From NCBI GenBank assembly GCA_964558655.1, contig CAZLEX010000025.1, positions 1 to 24,279 on the forward strand: a DNA stretch of 24,279 nucleotides. The letters are read 5' to 3'. Origin of the DNA: RGIG6353 sp964558655 (GTDB lineage: Bacteria > Bacillota > Clostridia > Oscillospirales > SIG627). The position numbers and the translations under genes are program-made. Shown here one piece after another: positions 6,856 to 14,020 of the stretch; positions within the stretch are counted from its first letter, which is position 1, and the number at the start of each line of letters is the position of its first letter. The notes beneath the pieces were generated by a model. That model saw only the letters and a list, made by a program, of their open reading frames with translations. It was not told where the DNA came from and did not search any database.

Positions 6856-8028
6856 ATGAAAAAGATTAAACTTGGTATAATCGGAATAGGGAATATGGGC
6901 TCGGGCCATGCGGAAAATATCAAAAACGGCAAATGCCCGGAGATTGAACTTGTGGCAGTAGCCGATATGAACAAAGAGAGATTGAGCTGGGCAAGGGAGA
7001 AAAAATATGCCGAAAATATTGCATATTTTTCAAGTGCCGAAGAAATGCTTGACAGCGGAATAATAGATTCCTGCATAATAGCGGTGCCTCATTACGATCA
7101 CACAAAATACGCGATAGAGTGCATGAAACGCGGTATTCATGTTATGGTGGAAAAACCTGCCGGAGTTTATACAAAACAGGTTAGGGAAATGAACAGAGAA
7201 GCCGAAAAACACCCGGATGTGATTTTCGGAATGATGTTTAATCAGCGTACAAACTGCGTTTACAGAAAACTCAGAGAACTTGTGCATTCGGGAAATTACG
7301 GCAATATAAGGCGTACCAATTGGATTATTACCGATTGGTACCGTTCACAGTGCTATTACGATTCGGGAGATTGGCGTGCGACATGGTCGGGCGAGGGAGG
7401 CGGAGTGCTGTTGAATCAGTGCCCGCATCAGCTTGATTTGTGGCAATGGATTTGCGGTATGCCCGTTAAGGTTGAAACTCATCTTAAATTCGGAAAATGG
7501 CACGATATCGAGGTTGAAGACGATGTAACGGCATATGTTGAATACGCAAACGGCGCGACCGGAGTATTTATTACAACAACGGGTGACGCACACGGAACGA
7601 ACCGTTTTGAAATTCAGATGGACAGAGCTAAATTTGTTGTGGAAAACAATAAGCTTGTCATGACCGAATATGAGATGACGGAACAGGAATTTTCAAAAAT
7701 TAACACACAGCCTTTTGCAACTGTGGACAGCAAAACTTTCGAGGTGGAAACCGACGGCGAGAATTTGCAGCACGCAGGAGTTTTGAATGCTTGGGCAAAC
7801 GCAATTCTTCACGGCGGAAAACTCATTGCTTGCGGAAGTGAGGGTATAAACGGCCTCACTATTTCAAATGCTATGCATTTGTCGGCATTTTTGGGGAAAG
7901 CAGTTGAAATCCCTTTTGACGAGGAACTTTACTTTAGCGAGCTTATGAAGCGTGTTGCAGTTTCCAGAAGAAAGTCGGGAAAATCGGTCTTTGCCGATAC
8001 AAGCGGAAGTTACGGCGGAAATAAATAA
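6856..8028 (+). CDS. Gfo/Idh/MocA-family oxidoreductase
   Basis: This NAD(P)-dependent sugar oxidoreductase has 390 residues. A Rossmann domain begins with GIIGIGNMGSGHAENI (GxGxxG), and the VEKPAGVY motif supplies the conserved Glu-Lys-Pro. The C-terminal substrate domain includes EGGGVLLNQCPHQLDLWQW, with the likely catalytic His. Members oxidize or reduce sugar hydroxyls, often at C3 of glycosides, inositols or sugar acids. The gene starts 1 nt after the second barrel, so they are almost surely made together. Its place between uxuB and eda implies a step that feeds uronate into the pathway, or one acting on a side substrate. Which of these cannot be read from sequence. Confidence 0.9.
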   Translation: MKKIKLGIIGIGNMGSGHAENIKNGKCPEIELVAVADMNKERLSWAREKKYAENIAYFSSAEEMLDSGIIDSCIIAVPHYDHTKYAIECMKRGIHVMVEKPAGVYTKQVREMNREAEKHPDVIFGMMFNQRTNCVYRKLRELVHSGNYGNIRRTNWIITDWYRSQCYYDSGDWRATWSGEGGGVLLNQCPHQLDLWQWICGMPVKVETHLKFGKWHDIEVEDDVTAYVEYANGATGVFITTTGDAHGTNRFEIQMDRAKFVVENNKLVMTEYEMTEQEFSKINTQPFATVDSKTFEVETDGENLQHAGVLNAWANAILHGGKLIACGSEGINGLTISNAMHLSAFLGKAVEIPFDEELYFSELMKRVAVSRRKSGKSVFADTSGSYGGNK

Positions 8029-8037
8029 CCGTTGCAC

Positions 8038-8069
8038 TGCTTATCACTGGGTACAGATATAGATAAGCA
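8038..8069 (+). other. Intra-operon hairpin before eda
   Basis: In the 78-nt gap before eda, TGCTTATC (8038-8045) pairs perfectly with GATAAGCA (8062-8069) around a 16-nt loop. This is the longest gap in the operon, and no T-run follows, so it does not look like a terminator. It might be an mRNA processing or stability element separating the eda-kdgK part of the message. Confidence 0.35.
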
Positions 8070-8106
8070 TAGGTTTAAAAAAGCAAAAATTAAGGAGAAA
8101 ACCGTT

Positions 8107-8670
8107 TTGGAAAAATACATACCCGTAGTGGTTATTAAAGAGCTGTCCGAAACCGATAAAATATTATCGGCATTAAAGGCAAACGGCATCAACTGTGCCG
8201 AAATTACATTTAGGACTCCCTGTGCAAAAGAAGCCATTGAATACGCCTGCAAAAATTATCCGGATATGAATATCGGTGCAGGTACGGTTATTAACGCCGC
8301 ACAATGTGAAGAAGCTTTAAAGGCGGGAGCACAGTTTATAGTTTCTCCGGGACTTTCGGTTTCGGTTGCCGTTATTTGTAAAGAAAAAAATGTTCCTTAT
8401 TATCCGGGCTGTGTTACTCCGACCGAGATTATGCAGGCTTTGGAATTGGGTATCACAACCGTTAAATTCTTTCCCGCAAATGTTTACGGCGGTTTGAAGG
8501 CGTTAAAGGCTTTGTCGGCTCCTTTTCCGCAGGTTAAATTTATTCCGACAGGCGGTGTAGGCCGTGAAAATATGGACGAATTTTTGTCTTTTGATAAAGT
8601 TGCGGCGATAGGCGGAAGCTTTTTTGTAAAGGAAGCACTTGAAAATACGGAGGGAAATAGCAATGGCTAA
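8107..8670 (+). CDS. eda: KDPG aldolase (2-keto-3-deoxy-6-phosphogluconate aldolase)
   Basis: Eda splits KDPG into pyruvate and glyceraldehyde-3-phosphate. The best start is TTG 8107, with AAGGAG 9 nt upstream; the frame is open further 5' but has no ribosome site there. This gives 187 residues. Class I aldolase features are present: Glu32 in CAEITFRT, GAGTVIN, SPGLS, YYPGC, Schiff-base Lys120 in VKFFPANVYGG, and the phosphate-binding PTGG and IGGSFF. The product is about 20-25 residues shorter than E. coli Eda and lacks its last helix, ending in a low-complexity tail that overlaps kdgK by 8 nt. It may be functional but minimal. Confidence 0.92.
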   Translation: MEKYIPVVVIKELSETDKILSALKANGINCAEITFRTPCAKEAIEYACKNYPDMNIGAGTVINAAQCEEALKAGAQFIVSPGLSVSVAVICKEKNVPYYPGCVTPTEIMQALELGITTVKFFPANVYGGLKALKALSAPFPQVKFIPTGGVGRENMDEFLSFDKVAAIGGSFFVKEALENTEGNSNG

Positions 8671-9664
8671 GGTAGTTACTTTCGGTGAAATAATGTTAAG
8701 GCTCGCTCCAAACGGATATTACAGATTTTTTCAGAATGACCAATTTCAAGCGACTTTCGGAGGTGCAGAAGCCAATGTAGCGGTTTCTCTTGCAAATTAC
8801 GGACTTGACAGCGTTTATGTTACGAAACTTCCGAACCATGCAATAGGTCATGCGGCTGCGAACAGTCTCAGATATTTCGGAGTTGATATAAGCAAGATTG
8901 TATACGGCGGAGAGAGAATTGGAATTTACTACCTTGAAAAAGGTGCGTCACAGCGTGACTCTGTCTGCATTTATGACCGAAAGTATTCGTCGATACAGCA
9001 GGCGGACATTTCCGATTTTGACTGGGACAGTATTTTTGACGGAGCGGATTGGTTTCACTTTACCGGTATCACGCCTGCTCTCAGTGAAAATCTTGTTGAA
9101 ATTTGCCGACAGGCTTGTATCTGTGCAAAATCAAAGGGTGTAAAAATTTCCTGTGACTTGAATTACAGAGTTAAGCTTTGGACAATGGAACAGGCAAGAA
9201 GTGTCATGACAGAACTTTGCAAGTATGTCGATGTTTTTATTTCAAACGAAGGGCAAGCTAAAGATATTTTAGGAATTGAAACGGATAACACCGGCAGAGA
9301 TGGGTACAAGTCCGTTGCAAAACAGTTGGTTGATAAATTCGGATTTGAAAAAGTTGCAATTACTGTAAGAAGATCAATTTCAGCCGGTGATAACGACTGG
9401 TCTGCTATGCTTTATGACGGAGAAAATTATTGTTTTTCAAAAGAATACAGACTTCACATTGTCGATCGCGTAGGAGGAGGAGATTCTTTCGGCGGAGGAC
9501 TTATTTATGCTTTGCTTAGCGGTAAATCTTCAAAAGAGGCCATTGAATTTGCGACGGCTGCCGGTGCTTTGAAACATTCTGTTGAGGGAGATTACAACCG
9601 TGTTTCAGTGGACGAGGTGGAAAAGCTTGCCGGCGGAGACGGAACCGGAAGAATTCAAAGATGA
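8663..9664 (+). CDS. kdgK: 2-keto-3-deoxygluconate kinase (PfkB family)
   Basis: KdgK phosphorylates 2-keto-3-deoxygluconate to KDPG, the substrate of Eda. The product of 333 residues has the N-terminal TFGEIMLRLAPNGYYRF, the first PfkB signature around FGGAEANVAVSLANYG, and the second, DRVGGGDSFGGGL, with the catalytic Asp. ATG 8663 is chosen because GGAGGG lies 8 nt upstream (8649-8654); it overlaps the end of eda by 8 nt, so translation is probably coupled. This is the last gene of the operon and is followed at once by a strong hairpin terminator. The five pathway enzymes from UxaC to Eda are thus all encoded in one operon. Confidence 0.94.
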   Translation: MAKVVTFGEIMLRLAPNGYYRFFQNDQFQATFGGAEANVAVSLANYGLDSVYVTKLPNHAIGHAAANSLRYFGVDISKIVYGGERIGIYYLEKGASQRDSVCIYDRKYSSIQQADISDFDWDSIFDGADWFHFTGITPALSENLVEICRQACICAKSKGVKISCDLNYRVKLWTMEQARSVMTELCKYVDVFISNEGQAKDILGIETDNTGRDGYKSVAKQLVDKFGFEKVAITVRRSISAGDNDWSAMLYDGENYCFSKEYRLHIVDRVGGGDSFGGGLIYALLSGKSSKEAIEFATAAGALKHSVEGDYNRVSVDEVEKLAGGDGTGRIQR

Positions 9665-9679
9665 GAAAATAAATGTATA

Positions 9680-9715
9680 AAAAGCGGTTAAGAAAAACAC
9701 TTCTTAACCGCTTTT
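9680..9715. terminator. Strong bidirectional terminator between kdgK and the GH39-like gene
   Basis: A 15-bp perfect stem (left arm 9680-9694, right arm 9701-9715) closes a 6-nt loop AAACAC. A-runs on the 5' side and T-runs on the 3' side make it intrinsic on both strands. It lies between convergent stops at 9664 and 9718 and so ends both transcripts. Confidence 0.92.
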
Positions 9716-9717
9716 GT

Positions 9718-11025
9718 TTATTCTTCGCATATCATGACGCAAGTGTTAACTTCCATTTTGAAAGGTGAAATATTTCCCGTTTTCACACATTCGGCGTCGT
9801 GATTTTTATCAAGCAGATACATTTTAAAATTGCTTTCTTTTCCAAAGTCAAGAACGATTTCTTTCGGTTCGAGACTGTCATCGTTGGAATAATAAGTGAC
9901 GACTGTTTTGAGTTTGCCTTCGTCGTCGGTTCCGGCAAGCACATAAATGTTATCGTCATCACATTCCCACTCAATATCGTGAAGTTTGTAAAACTCTCCG
10001 TAAAACTTAAAAGGATAATATCCTTTTAATTCCTTGTATGTGTAATAATCCCACATTCCGTTGTATATTGTAGGTCTTGCATCGTAGTACATAAGCATAT
10101 CAATACTTGAACGGGAAGAGGCACTCATGCAAGCCATGACGAAAGCGGCACCTTTAATCGAATGAACTGTTTCAATTGAATAAAGAAATCTGTCGGACCA
10201 GTTGTCTATATAGTTCCATTCGTTTAAAATCGATTCTGTGTCGGTGTAGCCGTTTTTGTCAAGAATATCACGGTAAAGTTTTGCATCAAGCATCATTTGC
10301 GATGGCTCATTACAGTAGATGTGCCATGAGAAAAAATCAAGAGGAACATTACGCTTGTGCATTTCTTCGATAAATTCTTTTGCCCACCAGCTTCTTCCGG
10401 CAAGAGCGGGACCGCCTATTTTTAAATTGGGAAATTGATTTTTTAAATGCTTTGCGACAATTTCGAAAAAATCAAAAAATTGAGCTTTTGTTCCGCCCCA
10501 TGTGCGTCGGTAGGTGTCTTCTTCGAGATCGAGATCCGGTTCGTTCCAAATTTCCCAATACGGCATATCGTGGTAAAATCCGTTTGCCCAGCCCTTTGTG
10601 TAGTGGCGTATTATTTGTTCACAAACGACTGCCCATTTATGAAAATCTGCCGGAGGATAAATATTGTACTTTTTTATGTAATGTTCAATCTTTTGCCCGA
10701 GACGGTAAAAAGTTTTTGTACCTGCTTCGAGGGTAATAAGAATAAGTTCATCGGTACAGGCAAAATCATAAGATGTGGGATCATACGGATTTGCGTTAAA
10801 ATCGGGAAAAACAGCACTTATGTCAACCGAATGTTCTCCGCCGTAAATTTCCGTATGCGAAGCGTCATGGTTTCTTGCATATGGGATAACGGCATCTTTA
10901 TATGACTGAAAATTCGAACGGGGTTGATCCGCTGCATGACGGCGTAAGCACGGTCCGTTGTTAACGGCATTTAAAATTTTGAAATTGCCTATTTTTTCGT
11001 TCGGATACAGCTTGAGAAGAGACAT
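9718..11025 (-). CDS. Clan GH-A glycoside hydrolase, GH39-like, cytoplasmic
   Basis: The 435-residue protein has the retaining clan GH-A pattern. Acid/base Glu162 lies in YWEIWNEPD at the end of strand 4, and likely nucleophile Glu269 in ESILNEWNY at strand 7. DFFSWHIY (His235) and a C-terminal beta-sandwich-like part (about 345-435) are as in GH39 beta-xylosidases and related iduronidases. No signal peptide is visible, so it would cut imported oligosaccharides or glycosides. ATG 11025 has AGGAGG 10 nt upstream. It converges on the uronate operon and has its own promoter, so a joint role, for example with xylo-oligosaccharides carrying glucuronic acid, is plausible but not shown. GH51- or GH30-like assignments are less likely. 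Confidence 0.78.
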   Translation of the reverse strand: MSLLKLYPNEKIGNFKILNAVNNGPCLRRHAADQPRSNFQSYKDAVIPYARNHDASHTEIYGGEHSVDISAVFPDFNANPYDPTSYDFACTDELILITLEAGTKTFYRLGQKIEHYIKKYNIYPPADFHKWAVVCEQIIRHYTKGWANGFYHDMPYWEIWNEPDLDLEEDTYRRTWGGTKAQFFDFFEIVAKHLKNQFPNLKIGGPALAGRSWWAKEFIEEMHKRNVPLDFFSWHIYCNEPSQMMLDAKLYRDILDKNGYTDTESILNEWNYIDNWSDRFLYSIETVHSIKGAAFVMACMSASSRSSIDMLMYYDARPTIYNGMWDYYTYKELKGYYPFKFYGEFYKLHDIEWECDDDNIYVLAGTDDEGKLKTVVTYYSNDDSLEPKEIVLDFGKESNFKMYLLDKNHDAECVKTGNISPFKMEVNTCVMICEE

Positions 11026-11067
11026 TGATATGTAACCTCCTGAATTTAAAATATATTGGTTACAATA

Positions 11068-11095
11068 AGTTTACTAAAAAAACTTTTTTTGTCAA
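11068..11095 (-). promoter_or_regulatory. Promoter of the GH39-like gene
   Basis: On the minus strand, a perfect TTGACA (11090-11095) is followed after 16 nt by TAAACT (11068-11073). An imperfect inverted repeat of the type TTAGTAAAC...GTAACCAA overlaps and follows the -10 and could be an operator. The GCAATAT boxes found upstream of uxaC are absent here. Confidence 0.55.
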
Positions 11096-11102
11096 TAGAA
11101 AA

Positions 11103-11591
11103 TTAAAATAATTTGTATTTATCCGTAACAGTCGCAACGGCACTTCCCAAAAGCAGTCCGGCACCTCCCTGGATGGCGTTGAACGGTATATTTACGGCGG
11201 CGGCAGGGAATCCGTACAAAATACTTTCAAATATAAAATATCCGGAAATCATTACAAGTTCCGCTGTAATTCCCGATAAAAGTCTTGCGATATTTTTTCT
11301 TTTTTTAACGGAGGAAAAAATAAAATGTGCGACAAGCGACATACAGCCTTTTATGAGAAAAGATGCGGGAGCATAAATCGTAAACGATAGAAAAATGTCG
11401 GATAGTGCCGAACCTACGCCGCAAGCGAGAAATCCCCACACGGAAGGCAAGAACCACGCTGACAAGAGGACGGCAGCGTCTCCGAGATTTATGTATCCCG
11501 ATTCATTCGGAATGGGTATCGAAACCGCCATCGTCAAAAGGCATATAATTGCCGACATCATAGCCGATTTTACAAGAATTTTGTTTTTCAT
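11103..11591 (-). CDS. ECF transporter S component, probably for vitamin B6 (PdxU-like)
   Basis: The 162-residue, very hydrophobic protein has about five to six membrane helices. It carries the ESGYINLGDAAVLLSAWF segment and the YAPASFLIKG motif typical of small-molecule-binding S components, which work with a shared EcfT/EcfA1/EcfA2 module encoded elsewhere. It starts at ATG 11591 with AAGGGGTG upstream. It is divergent from a MocR/PdxR-type regulator, and such regulators control pyridoxine or pyridoxal salvage; that pairing is the only basis for the vitamin B6 guess. Thiamine precursor or another vitamin is possible. The S-component call is firm; the ligand is not. Confidence 0.82.
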   Translation of the reverse strand: MKNKILVKSAMMSAIICLLTMAVSIPIPNESGYINLGDAAVLLSAWFLPSVWGFLACGVGSALSDIFLSFTIYAPASFLIKGCMSLVAHFIFSSVKKRKNIARLLSGITAELVMISGYFIFESILYGFPAAAVNIPFNAIQGGAGLLLGSAVATVTDKYKLF

Positions 11592-11602
11592 GTTTTCACC
11601 CC

Positions 11603-11650
11603 TTTACAAAACGATAAAAATATTATATAATCGGATTGAATATATTACAA
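11603..11650. promoter_or_regulatory. Face-to-face promoters sharing one palindromic -10 box
   Basis: Plus strand (regulator): TTTACA 11603-11608, 17 nt, TATAAT 11626-11631. Minus strand (S component): TTGTAA 11645-11650, 17 nt, TATAAT 11622-11627. The two -10 boxes overlap in the 10-bp palindrome ATTATATAAT (11622-11631). Both spacers are ideal. RNA polymerase could occupy only one promoter at a time, so transcription of the two genes should be mutually exclusive. Confidence 0.6.
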
Positions 11651-11683
11651 TTACCAAATCAGGAGTTTTTTATATAATCAGAT
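11623..11683. repeat. Direct repeat, candidate MocR/PdxR operator
   Basis: TTATATAATCGGAT (11623-11636) recurs as TTATATAATCAGAT (11670-11683), one mismatch in 14 and 47 bp apart. The first copy covers the shared -10 and the second covers the start codon of the regulator gene. MocR-type regulators such as GabR are known to bind spaced direct repeats. Part of the identity could reflect -10-like AT sequence, so the assignment is tentative. Confidence 0.45.
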
Positions 11684-12794
11684 GAATTATTCAATTAACA
11701 AAAATTCAGGCAAAAGTGCCTATTTACAGCTGTATGAACAGTTAAGACGGGATATAGTAAACGGAACATATAAATTCGGAGACAAACTTCCGTCGAAGAG
11801 AATTTTGTCGGAAGAAACAGACACAAGTGTGGTTACGGCTGAACATGCTTTTGAAATACTTTCCGATGAAGGATACATCGAATCCCGTCAAAGATACGGA
11901 TATTTCGTTACTTATCAAAACGGCAGTTTCATTCCCGTTGCCGAAAAAGAAACCGTTTTTGAAAAATCTTCATCTTTGTGTCATAATGATGAAGATTTTC
12001 CGTTTTCGATTCTTGCAAAAATCATGAGAAAAACAATTTCCGAACACGCCGAAACTCTTACGGTAAAATCTCCCAATTCCGGATTACCGGAATTCAGGCG
12101 GGCAATATGCGATTATCTTGCACGGGCGAAAGGCATGAAAGTATTGCCGAAACAGGTAATTATAGGTTCGGGAGCCGAATATCTTTACGGACTTACGGTT
12201 CAATTTTTGGGGCGTGATAGAATATACGGCGTAGAAACGCCTTCGTATGACAAAATACTTTCGGTATATCGGGCAAACGGTGTTGAATGTGAGCTTTTGA
12301 AGCTGGGGAGAAACGGAATTTTATCGACTGAATTGGAAAAAACCCGTGCGACAGTTTTGCATACAACGCCGTTCGGAAGTTATCCGAGCGGTGTAACGGC
12401 AGATATTTCAAAAAGGCGGGAGTATATCGAATGGGCAAAAAAAAGATCGGCTGTGATAATAGAAGACGATTACAATTCGGAATTTACCGTCTCAAGTAAA
12501 AATGACGATACGGTTTTTTCTTTGGAACCCGAAAGCAGTGTAATTTATATAAATACATTTACAAAGACGGTTGCAGCTTCCATGAGAGTGGGATACATGG
12601 TGCTTCCAATAAAGTTTGTTGACGATTTTGAAAGAATATGCGGATTTTATTCCTGTACTGTTCCCACTTTTGAACAGTATGTACTTGCACAGCTTATAGA
12701 CAGCGGAGATTTTGAAAGGCATATAAACAGGATACGCAGACGCAGACGGCAGGCACTGAAAGAAAAAAATTTTGAAAAAGTGACTTTTTTTTAG
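11682..12794 (+). CDS. MocR/PdxR-type GntR regulator with aminotransferase-like domain, C-terminally truncated
   Basis: The 370-residue product has a GntR winged helix (about 5-77; LPSKRILSEETDTSVVTA, DEGYIESRQRYGYFV), a linker and a fold-type I aminotransferase-like domain. The last includes EDDYNSEF (about 261-268) and the PLP Lys295 in NTFTKTVAASMRVGY. Family members run about 450-480 residues. This frame stops at TAG right after a run of eight T's, losing about 80-90 residues of the small domain. The following 80 nt do not restore recognisable family sequence in any frame, so a deletion is likelier than a simple frameshift. ATG 11682 is poorly served, since AGGAG lies 16 nt upstream. The gene may be decaying or a working DNA-binding remnant. 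Confidence 0.85.
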   Translation: MNYSINKNSGKSAYLQLYEQLRRDIVNGTYKFGDKLPSKRILSEETDTSVVTAEHAFEILSDEGYIESRQRYGYFVTYQNGSFIPVAEKETVFEKSSSLCHNDEDFPFSILAKIMRKTISEHAETLTVKSPNSGLPEFRRAICDYLARAKGMKVLPKQVIIGSGAEYLYGLTVQFLGRDRIYGVETPSYDKILSVYRANGVECELLKLGRNGILSTELEKTRATVLHTTPFGSYPSGVTADISKRREYIEWAKKRSAVIIEDDYNSEFTVSSKNDDTVFSLEPESSVIYINTFTKTVAASMRVGYMVLPIKFVDDFERICGFYSCTVPTFEQYVLAQLIDSGDFERHINRIRRRRRQALKEKNFEKVTFF

Positions 12795-12875
12795 AAAATT
12801 TCCTTAAACGAGCTACCTTTTTATGCTGCAAAACTGTTAAGCCTTGCCGAGCAATACAAAGCGGGGTTCGATATA

Positions 12876-12915
12876 AAAAAGAGTAAAAGTGAAAAATATC
12901 ACTTTTACTCTTTTT
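12876..12915. terminator. Terminator after the truncated MocR gene
   Basis: A 17-bp perfect stem (12876-12892 with 12899-12915), loop AAAATA, has A-runs before it and T-runs after it, giving intrinsic termination in both directions. The 81 nt between the MocR stop and this stem read, in the same frame after the TAG, as AAKLLSLAEQYKAGFDIKK, protein-like but unassigned. Confidence 0.88.
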
Positions 12916-12964
12916 ATGCTGTGATGCATATTTGATTTCGGTTTGATATAGACAAAATAAAATC

Positions 12965-12992
12965 TGCGGTACACTCGGTAAAGTGTACCGCA
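12965..12992 (-). terminator. Terminator of the rpsF-ssb-rpsR-secG operon
   Basis: TGCGGTACACT (12965-12975) pairs with AGTGTACCGCA (12982-12992), an 11-bp perfect stem with a 6-nt loop. On the minus strand it is followed by GATTTTATTTTG. It lies 28 nt past the secG stop. Confidence 0.8.
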
Positions 12993-13020
12993 AATCAATG
13001 TCTTATTTTGAAAAATTAAG

Positions 13021-13257
13021 TCATGCGGCTGTCTTAATATAAACTACTATGACTACGATAACGAATATAATCGCGACAACGGTAGTAACTTTTGAAAGCA
13101 CGCTGTTAAGGCCACGAGACTTGGTCTTTCCGAAAAAAGTTTCCGCACCGCCGGCAATGGAACCGGGAAGACGGTGAGATTTGCCTTGCTGAAACAGAAT
13201 GGCAACAACAAGGAAAATCGACATCACCAAAAGCAGAATTCCAAGAATAAGATTCAT
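13021..13257 (-). CDS. secG: Preprotein translocase subunit SecG
   Basis: SecG is the small auxiliary membrane subunit of the SecYEG channel. The 78-residue product has two membrane helices (about 3-22 and 55-75) joined by the hallmark FQQGKSHRLPGSIAGGAETFFGK segment and its SRGLNSVLSKVT continuation. ATG 13257 is chosen over an upstream TTG because AGGAGG (13266-13271) lies 8 nt before it. It follows rpsR by 36 nt with no terminator between them, so it is probably co-transcribed with the ribosomal protein operon. Confidence 0.95.
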   Translation of the reverse strand: MNLILGILLLVMSIFLVVAILFQQGKSHRLPGSIAGGAETFFGKTKSRGLNSVLSKVTTVVAIIFVIVVIVVYIKTAA

Positions 13258-13293
13258 GGTCAATACCTCCTATAAATTTCAGTCATCAGGGAA

Positions 13294-13536
13294 TTAGTCG
13301 CTGATGTAAGGAAGAATTGCGATTTGACGGGCACGCTTAATAGCGGTGGTAAGCTGTCTTTGATGTTTTGCACAAGTACCTGTAATTCTGCGGGGAAGAA
13401 TTTTAGATCTTTCGGAAACGCATTTTTTGAGTCTTGCAACATCTTTGTAGTCAATGTGTTCTATATTGTCTGCACAAAAAGCACAAACTTTCTTTCTCTT
13501 GCGGGGTTTGAAGGATTTTTGCATATCCTTATCCAT
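13294..13536 (-). CDS. rpsR: 30S ribosomal protein S18
   Basis: The 80-residue product shows the S18 pattern: a basic N-terminus FKPRKRKKVCAFC, then IDYKDVARLKKCVSERSKILPRR and the diagnostic ITGTCAKHQRQLTTAIKRARQIAILPY. S18 pairs with S6 on the 30S platform. The N-terminal Cys-x-x-Cys pair and a downstream Cys recall zinc-binding forms of S18. ATG 13536 has AGGAGG about 9 nt upstream. It is third in the rpsF-ssb-rpsR cluster; rplI, present after rpsR in some bacteria, does not follow here. Confidence 0.98.
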   Translation of the reverse strand: MDKDMQKSFKPRKRKKVCAFCADNIEHIDYKDVARLKKCVSERSKILPRRITGTCAKHQRQLTTAIKRARQIAILPYISD

Positions 13537-13563
13537 GAGTATTACCTCCTTTAATAACAGTTT

Positions 13564-14007
13564 TTAGAAGGGAAGGTCATCATCTGTCGACATTTCCTCA
13601 AAGGAAACTTCATCGCGTGCCGCACTGTAAGGAGCGGGTTCGGAAAAAGTACTGCCGCTGACACCTGCCTGATTAGAATCGGATTTTTTATCGACGAACG
13701 AAACTTCGTCTGCCACGACTTCGAGTGTATAACGCTTTTGATTGTTGTTATCGGTCCAACTGCGTGACTGAAGTGAACCGCATACCAGAATACCTTTGCC
13801 TTTTGTAAAATATCTCTTTACAAATTCGGCAGTCTGTCTCCAGGCAACAATGCTGATAAAATCGGCATCCTGAGAACTCTCGTTCTTTTGATAACGGCGG
13901 GACACCGCAATGCGAAAATTCGTAACGGGCACACCGTTCGGCGTTTGCCGAATTTCAGGGTCTTCAACCAAATTTCCTATCAGAATAACTTTGTTGAAAG
14001 AAGCCAT
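13564..14007 (-). CDS. ssb: Single-stranded DNA-binding protein
   Basis: The 147-residue protein has the SSB OB-fold (about 1-105): FNKVILIGNLVEDPEIRQTPNG, NFRIAVSRRY, FISIVAWRQTAEFVKRYFTKG and VCGSLQSRSWTDNNNQKRYTLEVVAD. A Ser/Ala/Glu-rich disordered linker follows. The C-terminal acidic tip DDDLPF recruits repair and replication partners. The start is ATG 14007, with an AGGAGT site overlapping the rpsF stop, so translation is probably coupled to rpsF. Placement between the genes for S6 and S18 is the standard bacterial order. Confidence 0.98.
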   Translation of the reverse strand: MASFNKVILIGNLVEDPEIRQTPNGVPVTNFRIAVSRRYQKNESSQDADFISIVAWRQTAEFVKRYFTKGKGILVCGSLQSRSWTDNNNQKRYTLEVVADEVSFVDKKSDSNQAGVSGSTFSEPAPYSAARDEVSFEEMSTDDDLPF

Positions 14008-14020
14008 TTCGAATCACTCC

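Noticed and set aside
10447..10905. Open frame of 152 codons on the plus strand inside the GH39-like gene
   Set aside because: It is antisense to a gene with both catalytic motifs intact; the product shows no family pattern.
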